Positions 1 to 8,613 of a stretch of DNA of 64,000 nucleotides are shown here, one piece after another (the first letter of the stretch is position 1; each line of letters starts with the position of its first letter). The stretch is taken from positions 643,757-707,756 of the forward strand of contig NZ_OY763408.1 of the NCBI RefSeq assembly GCF_963667405.1, in the 5' to 3' direction. This stretch comes from an uncultured Sphaerochaeta sp. (lineage in GTDB: Bacteria; Spirochaetota; Spirochaetia; Sphaerochaetales; Sphaerochaetaceae). The notes under the pieces are model-generated. The model was given only the letters and a program-made list of their open reading frames with translations. It ran no database searches and was not told the DNA's origin. Position numbers and translations under genes: made by a program.

Positions 1-1398
1 TCATGTGACCAGTCGTTTGCCGACAGTGCAATGCAGTATGCAAAAGAGCTTTTGGACAGGGATGCATGTCTTGCGTCTTCAAAAGAAGCAGCGAATCTCA
101 GCATACGAGTGGAGCCGAGCCTGCACGACAAGGAAGAGGCGTATACCTTGGAAGTGCTTCCTCAAAACGTAAGTATTGGTGCGTATGGCCATCAAGGACT
201 ATTCTATGCACTGCAAACCCTGCGTCAGCTTCAGCTTGCCTATCCCCAATCCATTCCTTGTTGCCGGATAGACGATTCCCCATCTCTTCGTTGGAGGGCT
301 TTCATGCTGGATGTTGCCCGATCATTCTGTCCTGTCGGGGAAATCCGCCGGATCATTGATATCATGGCATCATTCAAACTGAATGTGCTTCATCTCCATC
401 TGAGTGATGACCAAGGGTGGAGAGTTGCACTTGATGCGTATCCTGAGCTTGGTGATGAGAAATCAGGTCGGTATACCAAGCAAGAGCTCAAGGAACTGGT
501 GGAGTATGCATCGGTCCGACAGGTCATGATCATTCCGGAAATTGATATGCCAGGGCATGTTACTGCCGCCCTGCATGCCTATCCTATGGTTAGTTGCACC
601 GGAGGGCCTTTCAGCATACCCAAAGGGGAAGGGATATTCCCAGACATACTCTGTGTAGGAAAAGAGGAAACACTGGATTTCGTGAAAATGGTGCTGAAAG
701 AGATTGCTTCCCTCTTTCCAAGTCCCTATATCCATCTGGGCGGTGACGAGATTCCCTTGGAACGCTGGGCCACGTGTCCGGATTGCCAGAAAAGGAAGCA
801 AGCATTGGCCTTGTCCGATGAGAAATCATTGCTCAGGTGGTTTTATCGGGAGATGACACACTATGCGAACTCGTTGGGAAAGCAAGTGCTCCTGTACAAT
901 GATTATGTTGACGATACCTATGACCAGTCCATCATCACCCAGATATGGAATCCCTTGTTGGATGGCTCACAGTCAGAACACCAAGCGATTTTGAGTGACT
1001 ATTTTCACTCCTATCTGGATATGGATCATACATTGCTCTCATTGCATCGGGTATATAAGCTGGGAGAGATGCTGCAACCAGGGAATCAGGCACGGGTGAT
1101 GGGTGCAGAACTCATGCTCTGGACAGAATATATTTCCACCCGTGAGGAACGCGACCTGCATCTGTTCCCCCGCTTGCTGGCAGGATCAGAGATATTCTGG
1201 ACTCGTAAAGACATGCATGAGTATCATCGGTTTTTGGGTACCTGCTCCCAGTACGGCAAGCTGTTTCTGCCTCCCCATACGAGTATCACACCGAGACATG
1301 CGTGGGATCCTCCCCTTATCCGGCAATTCATCAGCCGATGGAAGCGCAAGCGCCGGGTAAAGCGTAACAGCAAGATGGCAGGTATCTCCTTTGCTTGA
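1..1398 (+). CDS. Beta-N-acetylhexosaminidase, GH20 (5' end outside window)
   Basis: Glycoside hydrolase family 20 enzyme that removes terminal N-acetylhexosamine from chitin- or glycan-derived oligosaccharides by substrate-assisted catalysis. The frame is open from base 1, so the true start lies upstream; an internal ATG at 31 is not a convincing start. Seen: the barrel signature HLHLSDDQGW (about 388-417), PEIDMPGH (about 535-558) and the catalytic HLGGDE pair (about 734-751), plus an aromatic MLWTEY segment near 1115. The C-terminus is a basic tail (RKRRVKRNSK). The family assignment is secure. Whether it is secreted cannot be judged because the N-terminus is missing. It is convergent with the next gene. 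Confidence 0.93.
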   Translation, partial: SCDQSFADSAMQYAKELLDRDACLASSKEAANLSIRVEPSLHDKEEAYTLEVLPQNVSIGAYGHQGLFYALQTLRQLQLAYPQSIPCCRIDDSPSLRWRAFMLDVARSFCPVGEIRRIIDIMASFKLNVLHLHLSDDQGWRVALDAYPELGDEKSGRYTKQELKELVEYASVRQVMIIPEIDMPGHVTAALHAYPMVSCTGGPFSIPKGEGIFPDILCVGKEETLDFVKMVLKEIASLFPSPYIHLGGDEIPLERWATCPDCQKRKQALALSDEKSLLRWFYREMTHYANSLGKQVLLYNDYVDDTYDQSIITQIWNPLLDGSQSEHQAILSDYFHSYLDMDHTLLSLHRVYKLGEMLQPGNQARVMGAELMLWTEYISTREERDLHLFPRLLAGSEIFWTRKDMHEYHRFLGTCSQYGKLFLPPHTSITPRHAWDPPLIRQFISRWKRKRRVKRNSKMAGISFA

Positions 1399-1438
1399 AA
1401 TGTGAGCAAGCTTTCAATTGGTCATCTAGTTCCAACTG

Positions 1439-2200
1439 CTACAACCATACAGCCCAGTCCCCGAAGTCATGGATGCCACTGCCATGGCGAAGGTTGCCTT
1501 GGGCATCCAACTCCTGAAATGCATTGCGCATTCGCACCAGTATTTCTGGTTGGATATCCAAGCTATGGTGTGCCGGGAAGACCCGTTTTGCAGGCAAGGC
1601 TGCTATCTTTTTCAGGGAAGTGAGATAGGCTTGGGGATCGGTGGAAGGGTAGTAGGCGAAGAGGGTATCCTTGTAGACCAGATCCCCGGTAAACAGGTAG
1701 CCTCGCGCTTCTTCCCAAAAACACATGTGTCCAGGGGAGTGCCCCGGGGTGTGCAGCACCTTGATGATTCTTCCTCCCAGGTCGATCTCATCCCCATCCT
1801 CAAGGATCCGGGTGGGGTTGCCTTGAAAGAATTCATAGCTTGCAACGTCATACCCGGCAGGGGCTTTGCAGCGATCCATCACCATGTCCCTGATTTGTTC
1901 CAAGGAGAGGGGGAATTCTCCGTTGAGCCAGTTCAGCTCGTCCGTATGGGCGTAGAAATCAGGGAAGTATGTATGACCGCCGATGTGGTCCCAATGGATG
2001 TGTGTTGCCACGGCTGCCACGGGCTTCTCCGTCAATTTCACCACTTGCTCGCTGATATTGCAGATTCCCAATCCCGTATCGATGAGAAGACTCTTTTTGG
2101 AGCCATTCAGAAGATAGCAATGGGTTTCTTCCCAATGCCGGTATTCACTGAGGATGTACGTGTCTGGATCTATGGTGTCTCTGGTAAACCAATCGTTCAT
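1439..2200 (-). CDS. MBL-fold metallo-hydrolase
   Basis: Metallo-beta-lactamase fold hydrolase of about 253 residues. The metal-binding motif THIHWDHIGGH (HxHxDH) is visible, followed by HTPGHSPGH, a FTGDLVY aspartate loop and a late PAHHS histidine, so the full dinuclear metal site seems present. The ATG at 2200 is chosen over an upstream in-frame start at 2227 because GGGAGG lies 4 bases before it. The sequence resembles generic glyoxalase II/lactonase-like members; the substrate cannot be read from the sequence. It stands alone, convergent with the GH20 gene. Confidence 0.88.
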   Translation of the reverse strand: MNDWFTRDTIDPDTYILSEYRHWEETHCYLLNGSKKSLLIDTGLGICNISEQVVKLTEKPVAAVATHIHWDHIGGHTYFPDFYAHTDELNWLNGEFPLSLEQIRDMVMDRCKAPAGYDVASYEFFQGNPTRILEDGDEIDLGGRIIKVLHTPGHSPGHMCFWEEARGYLFTGDLVYKDTLFAYYPSTDPQAYLTSLKKIAALPAKRVFPAHHSLDIQPEILVRMRNAFQELDAQGNLRHGSGIHDFGDWAVWL

Positions 2201-2315
2201 ATAGCCTCCCACTGAGTTGCGGGGCATGCCAGATGATGCAATGCCTCTCTGAGCGTATCACCCTGCGCCGAGGATGCAAAGCAGGGTTGGTCCATTTTCT
2301 GCTTCCTTTTGTGCA

Positions 2316-2846
2316 TTACCTTGCCTTGAACGAGAGGACATCACCAAACGTACCATCATGGTACCGATAGGAGGGGCAGGAACGTATCATTTCATAGGAT
2401 CCTTCTGTATAGCAGTTGATAACCTTTTCCCAAAAATGCACGGAAGCCTCATTCTTAGGATGGCATCCGATCTCCCATCCTCCTGCAAACGAATCGAAGA
2501 TGGAGGTGGCGACATAGCTTCCGACTCCGCAGCACCGATACGGATATAAGACAAAAAATTCAGCCATGGAGTAGTCGTAGTTCTTGTGCACGATGAAACC
2601 ATCATTGTCAAAGAGTACAAATCCAGCCCAGTTCTCACCGACTGCGATGAGATAGGCTTGATACCCCTCTTTCGTCCAATAGTCTGATGCGTGCGTCTCG
2701 AATGCAAACTCCCCGTCTGCATTCACTGCAAGCTTGTTGTATTGCGACCATTCGTAACAGTACATTTTCAGCAGGTTTCTCAAGACCGTTTGTTCGTGCA
2801 TGGTCGTCTTGGCAACCCTCACGAGTTTTATTTCGCCCTGTTCCAT
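2316..2846 (-). CDS. GNAT-family N-acetyltransferase
   Basis: About 176 residues with a GNAT-like pattern: the strand/turn segment AEFFVLYPYRCCGVGSYVA corresponds to the acetyl-CoA pyrophosphate loop, and ASVHFWEKVI to the C-terminal helix usual for this superfamily. The central acidic/aromatic part is divergent. An upstream GTG (2858) is also in frame, but the ATG at 2846 has a GGTGA-like site just before it. Acceptor substrate unknown. No obvious operon partner; the divergent SDR gene starts 170 bp away. Confidence 0.72.
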   Translation of the reverse strand: MEQGEIKLVRVAKTTMHEQTVLRNLLKMYCYEWSQYNKLAVNADGEFAFETHASDYWTKEGYQAYLIAVGENWAGFVLFDNDGFIVHKNYDYSMAEFFVLYPYRCCGVGSYVATSIFDSFAGGWEIGCHPKNEASVHFWEKVINCYTEGSYEMIRSCPSYRYHDGTFGDVLSFKAR

Positions 2847-3015
2847 GTATATCACCACATCATGAAGACCTGTCCGGTCTCCCTGTTCCTTTCTTCAGGC
2901 TAATGCAGTCTCACTATGCTCGGTGTCCTATTCCCTGTCCATAGGTTGGCAAGCAATGTGGATTCCTGACATATGTTCAGGTATAGTTGGAGATACGGAA
3001 AAAGGGGTCAGTCGT

Positions 3016-3810
3016 ATGAGTTTGAACATTCTCGTAACCGGGGTAGCTGGAGGCATGGGATTTGCAGCCTGTGAACTATTGGTTGCCTCCGGCTATACCG
3101 TGTTTGGGTTGGATTGTCAGCAGCCTGGGGAGGATTTCTCCTTCCGGTTTCTTGCTGCTGATATAACAGACAGCGCACACCTGGAAGCTGCGTTTGCCTG
3201 CATCAAGGAAGAGGCTGGATCACTCAAAGCAATATTACATTTTGCGGGGGTGTATGACTTGAACTCTCTGATAGAGATTCCCGAACCTGAGTTCATCCGT
3301 ATGTTTGATATCAATTTGTTTGGTGTGTACCGCGTCAACCGTCTCTTTCTCCCCTTATTGGAACCTAACGGAAGGATCATCATCACCAGCAGCGAACTTG
3401 CCCCTTTGGATCCTCTTCCGTTCACTGGTCTCTACGGAGTTGCCAAGACAGCGCTTGAGCGCTATGCCTATTCGCTTCGTATGGAACTTCAACTTCTCGG
3501 ATACAGGGTGTCCGTAATCCGTCCGGGAGCCGTGGAAACAGGGCTCTTGCAGGTTTCAAAAAATCGATTGGATTCCTTTTGCGGAAACACAAAGCTGTAT
3601 TCCTGCAATGCCGCCCGATTCCGGTCGATTGTTGACCGGGTTGAATCGCGCAGCATCCCCCCTCAGGCTATCGGAAACCTGGCATTGCGGATACTCCAAG
3701 CCAAACATCCGCGATATGTCTACACCATCAATTGCAATATCTTGCTCAGGCTCATGCATCTTCTGCCTCATTCATGGCAAACGGGAATCATCAGGCAGAT
3801 ACTTCGCTAG
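3016..3810 (+). CDS. Short-chain dehydrogenase/reductase (SDR)
   Basis: Classical SDR oxidoreductase of 264 residues. The Rossmann dinucleotide loop TGVAGGMG is at about residues 8-15, the catalytic serine segment (SSELAP) at about 126 and the YGVAK catalytic Tyr/Lys at 140 and 144. The sequence after the motif (VIRPGAVETGL) is typical of SDRs. The ATG at 3016 is preceded by AAAGGGG; the open frame extends upstream to 2923 but without ribosome-binding support. Its 3' end overlaps the convergent PhzF-like gene by 20 bp. Substrate unknown. Confidence 0.85.
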   Translation: MSLNILVTGVAGGMGFAACELLVASGYTVFGLDCQQPGEDFSFRFLAADITDSAHLEAAFACIKEEAGSLKAILHFAGVYDLNSLIEIPEPEFIRMFDINLFGVYRVNRLFLPLLEPNGRIIITSSELAPLDPLPFTGLYGVAKTALERYAYSLRMELQLLGYRVSVIRPGAVETGLLQVSKNRLDSFCGNTKLYSCNAARFRSIVDRVESRSIPPQAIGNLALRILQAKHPRYVYTINCNILLRLMHLLPHSWQTGIIRQILR

Positions 3811-4666
3811 GGGACGTATCACCAAAGAAGGTTCCTTCAGCAACGATGGATACATTTCCGCTGACAATCATATTTCCTGTTTCTCTCTCTTTCAGAATAC
3901 GCAGTTCGCTTGGCCTTCCGACAAATCGTCCTTGGTGCAGGATGATTTCTTCCCCTTCCCTGTAGGCGCCGTGTTCACACAGGTATGCCCCTACCGGTCC
4001 AGCCGCGCTGCCTGTTGCAACGTCTTCCAATCCACTGAAATCCCATGTTCTGCCTTCCATCATATGCATGGCAATCACATAGACAAACTTTGCACCATAG
4101 GAGGCAACCAGCGATTCATAGTCTGATGAGAAAATTCCTGTGTTTCCGAACCCGCTGCGAACAGGTACTATCAGGTAAGGTAGGCCTGTTGTGACGACTT
4201 GCAAAGGATATCCTGGAGCAAGATTGTCCACATCCAACCCAAGGGGTTCGATCAGTTTCGGATAGTCGGATACGGGAATGTGGCCGAGCATTGTTGCTGC
4301 TCCCTGGTTCATCCTGCAGGTGTACTCGTGCTTGCCGTCGATTGCCGAACTGGCAACAGAAACATCCTTGCCATTCAGATGAAACAGAATTTCCGCATTC
4401 TCTTTCCCCACATGGGCCCTGTGTATCACAGCAGCAGCACCAAGCACAGGATGTCCCGCGAAGTCCAATTCTTCATCTTTTGTGAATATTCTTGCTCTGT
4501 ATTCGCAATCTTGGAGATGTTTCAAGAATATGGTCTCATATTGCTTCATCTCCCGAGTTATCCGAAGCATGGTTTCAGGGGTGGGAAACTGGCTGCAAAC
4601 CAAAACGGTCAATCCATTTCCTGTGAGTGGGCCTTTTGAGAAAACATCAACATGGTAATACTGCAA
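3791..4666 (-). CDS. PhzF-family isomerase
   Basis: 291-residue member of the PhzF/DapF-fold family. N-terminal YHVDVFSKGPLTGNGLTV matches the family start (F...P..GNP-like), with an ETIFL segment near residue 44 holding the glutamate used as acid/base in PhzF, and a DFAGHPVLGAA segment in the first half. The C-terminal VATGSAAGPVGAYL matches the family glycine-rich motif. Members act on diverse small molecules and most, including this one, have no assigned substrate. There are no phenazine genes nearby, so phenazine synthesis should not be inferred. Confidence 0.85.
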   Translation of the reverse strand: MQYYHVDVFSKGPLTGNGLTVLVCSQFPTPETMLRITREMKQYETIFLKHLQDCEYRARIFTKDEELDFAGHPVLGAAAVIHRAHVGKENAEILFHLNGKDVSVASSAIDGKHEYTCRMNQGAATMLGHIPVSDYPKLIEPLGLDVDNLAPGYPLQVVTTGLPYLIVPVRSGFGNTGIFSSDYESLVASYGAKFVYVIAMHMMEGRTWDFSGLEDVATGSAAGPVGAYLCEHGAYREGEEIILHQGRFVGRPSELRILKERETGNMIVSGNVSIVAEGTFFGDTSPSEVSA

Positions 4667-4767
4667 CTATCTGCTCCCAATCGCTTTTCTGCATCCAAGA
4701 TAGTAAAAGAAATCGCTGCAATGCACAATCTTCTGGCATGCAGGCCTTCCCTGCTGTGGGGGAGAGC

Positions 4768-5172
4768 CTATTCGGGAAGATGCCCGAAGGTCTGTATGTG
4801 CTCGAGATCATGATCCCAATCAGCCTTGTCAGCAATGAAAATATGTCCATCGGGTCGGATGTCTGTCTTGGTGTCAAGACATCCTGCAGGGACTACCAGC
4901 AATTTCCCGTTCTGCTGGAGATTGGGGAGAGCTGAACCGCACTCCATGCAAAAGCTTTTGATATGGCCACTTGACTGGTAATCGAAAGTCCTGACCAGTT
5001 CTTCACCCGTCAGCCAATGCAGCGTTGCGGATGAGGAAAAGAGATTTGCAGCATGGGCAGACCCCGTGTCCTTACGGCAATATCTGCAATGGCAGAGGTA
5101 GAAGCTCTGAAAATCACCTTGTATTTCGAAGGTGACCTTCCCACAAAGACAAGATCCTTTGTGCTGATTCAT
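4768..5172 (-). CDS. GFA-family zinc protein
   Basis: 134-residue protein of the glutathione-dependent formaldehyde-activating (GFA/CENP-V) fold. The zinc ligands are visible in order: GSCLCGKV, CHCRYCRK and FCMECGSAL, with the family GLDD-like region replaced by PAGCLDTKTDIRP. Most GFA-fold proteins are not true formaldehyde enzymes and the substrate is unknown. The start has an AGGAGGAG purine tract just upstream. The thi promoter begins 150 bp away on the other strand. Confidence 0.85.
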   Translation of the reverse strand: MNQHKGSCLCGKVTFEIQGDFQSFYLCHCRYCRKDTGSAHAANLFSSSATLHWLTGEELVRTFDYQSSGHIKSFCMECGSALPNLQQNGKLLVVPAGCLDTKTDIRPDGHIFIADKADWDHDLEHIQTFGHLPE

Positions 5173-5319
5173 ACATGACTCCTCCTCCCTATGATGCCTG
5201 TGTTTGGGGGTAGTGTCCAGCAGGGCAACATCCTCTTGCCTCGTTTGCCGGGCTTTGCTTGCCCAGGATAAGGCTCCTTCCCAGTGAGGGAACTCATCTG
5301 GGTTTGCTGAGAAGTGTGG

Positions 5320-5348
5320 TTGACAGAGACGAGCAACTTCCCTATGCT
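5320..5348 (+). promoter_or_regulatory. Sigma-70-type promoter of the thi operon
   Basis: TTGACA (5320-5325), an exact 17-bp spacer and TATGCT (5343-5348). The predicted transcript start (about 5355) falls just before the first TPP aptamer, so all three riboswitches would lie in the leader RNA. Confidence 0.75.
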
Positions 5349-5363
5349 GGCACCCATCAATGT

Positions 5364-5444
5364 GATGCGGGGGGACTCTTCGGAGTTGAGAAGGTAGAAC
5401 CTGACCCTTGGAACCTGGCAGTTAACACTGGCGTAGGGAAGCAG
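5364..5444 (+). promoter_or_regulatory. TPP riboswitch aptamer 1 (THI element)
   Basis: Has the conserved TPP aptamer blocks: a G-rich 5' strand, a P3 hairpin closed by TTCG (ACTC-TTCG-GAGT), TTGAGA, ACCTGA and the 3' block ACTGGCGTAGGGAA. The 3' strand CGTAGGGA (5432-5439) is exactly complementary to TCCCTACG (5469-5476), which is the 5' arm and loop of the following terminator. Ligand-free RNA can therefore form an antiterminator, and TPP binding would free the terminator. Confidence 0.93.
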
Positions 5445-5466
5445 ATGTATCCACTTCGGATATTCG

Positions 5467-5489
5467 TCTCCCTACGGGGAGATTTTTTT
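5467..5489 (+). terminator. Riboswitch-controlled terminator 1
   Basis: Perfect 6-bp stem TCTCCC/GGGAGA with loop TACG, followed by seven T residues. The 5' arm and loop overlap the segment that pairs with aptamer 1. It is preceded by a smaller hairpin TATCC/GGATA. Confidence 0.9.
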
Positions 5490-5499
5490 ATTTACGAGT

Positions 5500-5580
5500 G
5501 ATGCGGGGGGACTCTTCGGAGTTGAGAAGGTAGAACCTGACCCTTGGAACCTGGCAGTTAACACTGGCGTAGGGAAGCAG
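5500..5580 (+). promoter_or_regulatory. TPP riboswitch aptamer 2
   Basis: Appears base-for-base identical to aptamer 1, offset by exactly 136 bp. The antiterminator complementarity (CGTAGGGA with TCCCTACG) is preserved with terminator 2. Confidence 0.93.
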
Positions 5581-5602
5581 ATGTATCCACTTCGGATATT
5601 CG

Positions 5603-5625
5603 TCTCCCTACGGGGAGATTTTTTT
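5603..5625 (+). terminator. Riboswitch-controlled terminator 2
   Basis: Identical copy of terminator 1 (TCTCCC-TACG-GGGAGA plus T7), 136 bp downstream. Confidence 0.9.
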
Positions 5626-5635
5626 ATTTACGAGT

Positions 5636-5716
5636 GATGCGGGGGGACTCTTCGGAGTTGAGAAGGCAAAACCTGACCCTTGGAACCTGGCAGTTAACAC
5701 TGGCGTAGGGAAGCAA
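5636..5716 (+). promoter_or_regulatory. TPP riboswitch aptamer 3 (no terminator)
   Basis: Third aptamer with the same conserved blocks but two changes in the segment after TTGAGA (AAGGCAAAACC instead of AAGGTAGAACC). It is not followed by a T-tract terminator. Next come ACTTG-loop-CAAGT (about 5741-5762), whose loop holds TCCTTTCC, and then the thiD ribosome-binding site GAGGAGGA. Control of translation through that pyrimidine loop is possible but is inference. Confidence 0.88.
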
Positions 5717-5784
5717 TACATCAATCCGAATCATTGGTGGTACTTGTCCTTTCCAGCAAGTGAAACATATGAGGAGGATTCGAA

Positions 5785-6600
5785 ATGAACCATGTATTGA
5801 CCATCGCAGGCTCGGATTGCAGCGGCGGTGCAGGCATCCAGGCAGACATGAAGACCTTTGCTGCCCATGGTGTGTATGGGATGAGCGTCATTGTCTCTGT
5901 TGTTGCAGAGAACACACAACGGGTGATAGGTGCACAGGACATCTCTCCCACACTGATAGCTGAGCAACTGCAGGCAGTGTTTGAAGACATTCGTGTAGAT
6001 GCGGTCAAAATCGGAATGTTGCCTTCACCCGCAATCATGGCGTGTGTGGCCGAGAATCTGGAAAGGAGACGACCCCGCAACATCGTACTCGATCCTGTGA
6101 TGATTGCCAAAAACGGCTATCCTCTCATGGACTCCCGCTTGGCTGAAATTTTGGTCGCTCTGGTATTCCCGCTGGTGGATGTGGTGACGCCAAACATACC
6201 GGAAGCCGAAGTGCTTGCAAACATGACTATCTCCTCAACAGAAGCTATGGAAACAGCTGCACGCATCATTCATGCATACGGTCCTCGGTATGTGGTTCTG
6301 AAGGGAGGCCATCGTTCTGACGATGCTGCTGACCTTCTGTATGACGGAAACACGATGCACTGGTTGCGAGCAAAACGGATAGAGACCAAGAACACCCATG
6401 GGACGGGGTGTACCTTCTCGTCTGCAATTGCAGCGAATCTTGCAATGGGAAAACCCATCGACGATGCGGTCAGAGATGCCAAGGCATATGTAACCATGGC
6501 TATCGCTCATGCGCTGACCATCGGAAAAGGGTGTGGCCCGACACATCACTTCCACGATCTCTACAAGTATGGATTACCCAGGCAAGGAGCACAGAAATGA
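5785..6600 (+). CDS. thiD: Hydroxymethylpyrimidine/phosphomethylpyrimidine kinase
   Basis: Phosphorylates HMP and then HMP-P to HMP-PP, the pyrimidine half of thiamine. 271 residues, the usual single-domain ThiD length. Family marks: N-terminal TIAGSDCSGGAGIQADMKT, VLDPVMIAKNG in the middle and the anion-hole THGTGCTFSSAIAA with the catalytic Cys/loop late in the protein. The ribosome-binding site GAGGAGGA lies about 7 bases before the ATG. First gene of an operon whose members overlap (thiM by 4 bp), under the triple TPP riboswitch. No thiC is seen in the window, which fits salvage of HMP. Confidence 0.96.
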   Translation: MNHVLTIAGSDCSGGAGIQADMKTFAAHGVYGMSVIVSVVAENTQRVIGAQDISPTLIAEQLQAVFEDIRVDAVKIGMLPSPAIMACVAENLERRRPRNIVLDPVMIAKNGYPLMDSRLAEILVALVFPLVDVVTPNIPEAEVLANMTISSTEAMETAARIIHAYGPRYVVLKGGHRSDDAADLLYDGNTMHWLRAKRIETKNTHGTGCTFSSAIAANLAMGKPIDDAVRDAKAYVTMAIAHALTIGKGCGPTHHFHDLYKYGLPRQGAQK

Positions 6601-7421
6601 ATACACAACAGATGCATGCAACCTGCGGGCAGATCTTGCAGGCCGTTCGCGAGAAGAAACCCATCGTACATCAGATCACCAATTACGTCACGGTACAGGA
6701 TTGTGCCAATATGGTACTTGCTTTGGGCGGTTCTCCCATCATGGCGGATGAGATGGAAGAGCTGTTTGACATCGTTCAGCTGAGCAAGGCATTGGTCCTC
6801 AACATCGGGACGCTGAATGAGAGGACCCGGGCATCCATGCTTATGGCTGGCCGCTATGCACAGCAAGCCGGTATTCCCATTATCCTTGATCCAGTGGGAT
6901 CGGGAGCTTCCCGATACAGGACTGAGACTGTGCAGAGCCTGATATCTGCGGTGATGCCCACCGTGATCCGGGGAAATCTCTCTGAGATTCGCAGTGTTGC
7001 ACAACTAGCCAGTCACACCTCAGGAGTTGACGCCGCACCTGTAGATGATGCAACCGGAATCGAGGAAACCCAGGAGCTTGCCTATAGTTTGGCCCGGAAG
7101 CTGGGTTGTGTGGTAGCCATTACCGGCAAGACGGATAGTGTCTCGGATGGTTCATCCATCGCAGCCATTGGGAATGGGCATCAATCACTGACCCGTATCA
7201 CGGGAACAGGGTGTATGAGCAGTGCATTGGTAGGAACTTGCTGTGCAGTGACGGACGATTTCTTTGGTGCCACGGTCACGGCGCTTCTGTGCATGGGAAT
7301 TGCCGGTGAACTGGCAAGCGTTCATACCGGTTTGGGGGTGTTCCATGCCTCGTTGTTTGACCATATCAGCACAATCGATGGTAAGTGCCTGATGGAAAAG
7401 GGGAACCTATATGTCAGATAG
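6597..7421 (+). CDS. thiM: Hydroxyethylthiazole kinase
   Basis: Phosphorylates the thiazole alcohol (THZ) for thiamine salvage. 274 residues; starts in an ATGA overlap with the thiD stop, with AGGAGC 6-7 bases upstream. Family marks: HQITNYVTVQDCANM near the N-terminus, PIILDPVGSGAS and the glycine-rich ITGTGCMSSALVG catalytic loop near the C-terminus. The open frame continues upstream inside thiD, but that extension has no ribosome-binding site. It ends 11 bp into cytX. Confidence 0.96.
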   Translation: MNTQQMHATCGQILQAVREKKPIVHQITNYVTVQDCANMVLALGGSPIMADEMEELFDIVQLSKALVLNIGTLNERTRASMLMAGRYAQQAGIPIILDPVGSGASRYRTETVQSLISAVMPTVIRGNLSEIRSVAQLASHTSGVDAAPVDDATGIEETQELAYSLARKLGCVVAITGKTDSVSDGSSIAAIGNGHQSLTRITGTGCMSSALVGTCCAVTDDFFGATVTALLCMGIAGELASVHTGLGVFHASLFDHISTIDGKCLMEKGNLYVR

Positions 7422-8613
7422 TAGTCATGCAAAGGGTTTTACGAACAGATCCTTGTTTTTCCTATGGGCTGGAGCGGCAATTTCTGTTGCTGAGATTCTT
7501 GGAGGAAGCGCGTTGGCTTCTTTGGGAATGGCTGCAGGTTTGCGAGCCATTCTTGTCGGGCATCTGGTCGGTGGCGTCCTGCTGTATTTTGCTGCCCTCA
7601 TGAGCAGTACCTTGCGAACCTCTGCAATGGAATCGACACGGTTCTCCTATGGAAAACAGGGATCGTACCTTTTTTCGGGGTTGAATATCCTTCAGCTGGT
7701 TGGCTGGACTTCCATCATGATGCTCCAAGGTTCGAGAATCCTCGATCAAGTGACCACCTCGCTGTATGGCTATAGCAATCCCAGCCTCTGGATGATTGCA
7801 ATAGCCGTAGGCATTTCCCTCTGGCTGGTAGTTCTTTCCCGCCACCGGGTTGGAGTCAACGGCGTTGTGGTCATCCTGTTGCTCATCTTGGGCTTATTCC
7901 TGGCTCTTCGTCTTTTGCACGGTCTTCCTTCCGTTGCCATCCAAGCATCATGGCCTCAGGTTACCTTCTGGCAGGGCGTGGAATTGAACATTGCCATGAG
8001 CCTCTCTTGGCTTCCCCTGATCGGGGATTACACCCAAGATGCCAGACAGAAGAGAAGCGGCCCGTTGTGGAGCGCCATTGGCTATTCGATTGTCGGGAGC
8101 TGTATGTTTGCCTTGGGACTTGGCCTATCCCTTGGTACCGGTAGTTCTGACATCGCCATGATGCTGACCATTTCTGGCTTTGGTTTGGCTTCGCTTTTCA
8201 TCGTATTCTTCTCCACGGTGACCACCACCTATCTTGATGTCTATTCAGCATGTGACAGTTTTCTGAACATCGTTCCTTCCGGGTCCCACCGAAGCCTCTC
8301 GCTGGTCGTCACGTGCATCAGCTTGCTCTTGGCCTTCTTGGTTCCCTTGGACACCATCGAGCCGTTTCTCTATCTCATCGGGGCAGTTTTCAGTCCCCTC
8401 TATGCAATCGTGCTGTCGGATTACTATATTCTGCGGCGAGCCTCCTCTGCGGGCAAACCTTGGGATTGGGAGAACCTCGGGATATGGGTGGCGGGAGTGA
8501 TCCTGTATTTCCTCATGCAGAAATTGCTTGTCGATGTAAGCAACTCCCTGCTTATCTTCCTGGTGATCGGCTCGGCAAAGGCCCTCTTCAAAAGGAGGCA
8601 TCATGGTGCATGA
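7411..8613 (+). CDS. cytX: Putative hydroxymethylpyrimidine transporter CytX
   Basis: 400-residue multi-helix membrane protein of the NCS1 (cytosine/purine permease) family. The N-terminal FLWAGAAISVAEILGGSAL and YGKQGSYLFSGLNILQLVGW segments match the CytX branch, which is usually found under TPP riboswitches and is proposed to import HMP. About 12 hydrophobic segments can be traced. It overlaps thiM and thiE by 11 bp each. Transport of HMP is inferred from family and operon; it would feed ThiD. Confidence 0.9.
   Translation: MSDSSHAKGFTNRSLFFLWAGAAISVAEILGGSALASLGMAAGLRAILVGHLVGGVLLYFAALMSSTLRTSAMESTRFSYGKQGSYLFSGLNILQLVGWTSIMMLQGSRILDQVTTSLYGYSNPSLWMIAIAVGISLWLVVLSRHRVGVNGVVVILLLILGLFLALRLLHGLPSVAIQASWPQVTFWQGVELNIAMSLSWLPLIGDYTQDARQKRSGPLWSAIGYSIVGSCMFALGLGLSLGTGSSDIAMMLTISGFGLASLFIVFFSTVTTTYLDVYSACDSFLNIVPSGSHRSLSLVVTCISLLLAFLVPLDTIEPFLYLIGAVFSPLYAIVLSDYYILRRASSAGKPWDWENLGIWVAGVILYFLMQKLLVDVSNSLLIFLVIGSAKALFKRRHHGA

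Larger units (their letters stand above)
5362..5716 (+). repeat. 136-bp tandem duplication of riboswitch plus terminator
   Basis: Units 5362-5497 and 5498-5633 appear identical; a third partial unit (5634-5716) covers only the aptamer and has two substitutions. The identity of the first two points to a recent tandem duplication or to continued homogenisation. Confidence 0.92.

Noticed and set aside
3791..4666. PhzF-like gene as evidence of phenazine synthesis
   Set aside because: No other phz genes nearby; the family is functionally broad.
5330..5365. On the minus strand, TGCCAGCATAGGGAAG looks like the 3' block of another TPP aptamer
   Set aside because: The partner blocks (CTGAGA, ACCTGA and the 5' G-rich strand) are missing on that strand, and the sequence is already used as spacer and -10 of the thi promoter; likely chance.
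5362..5716. Repeats considered as a CRISPR-like or simple tandem array
   Set aside because: The period is 136 bp with no variable spacers, and the content is explained by TPP aptamers and terminators.
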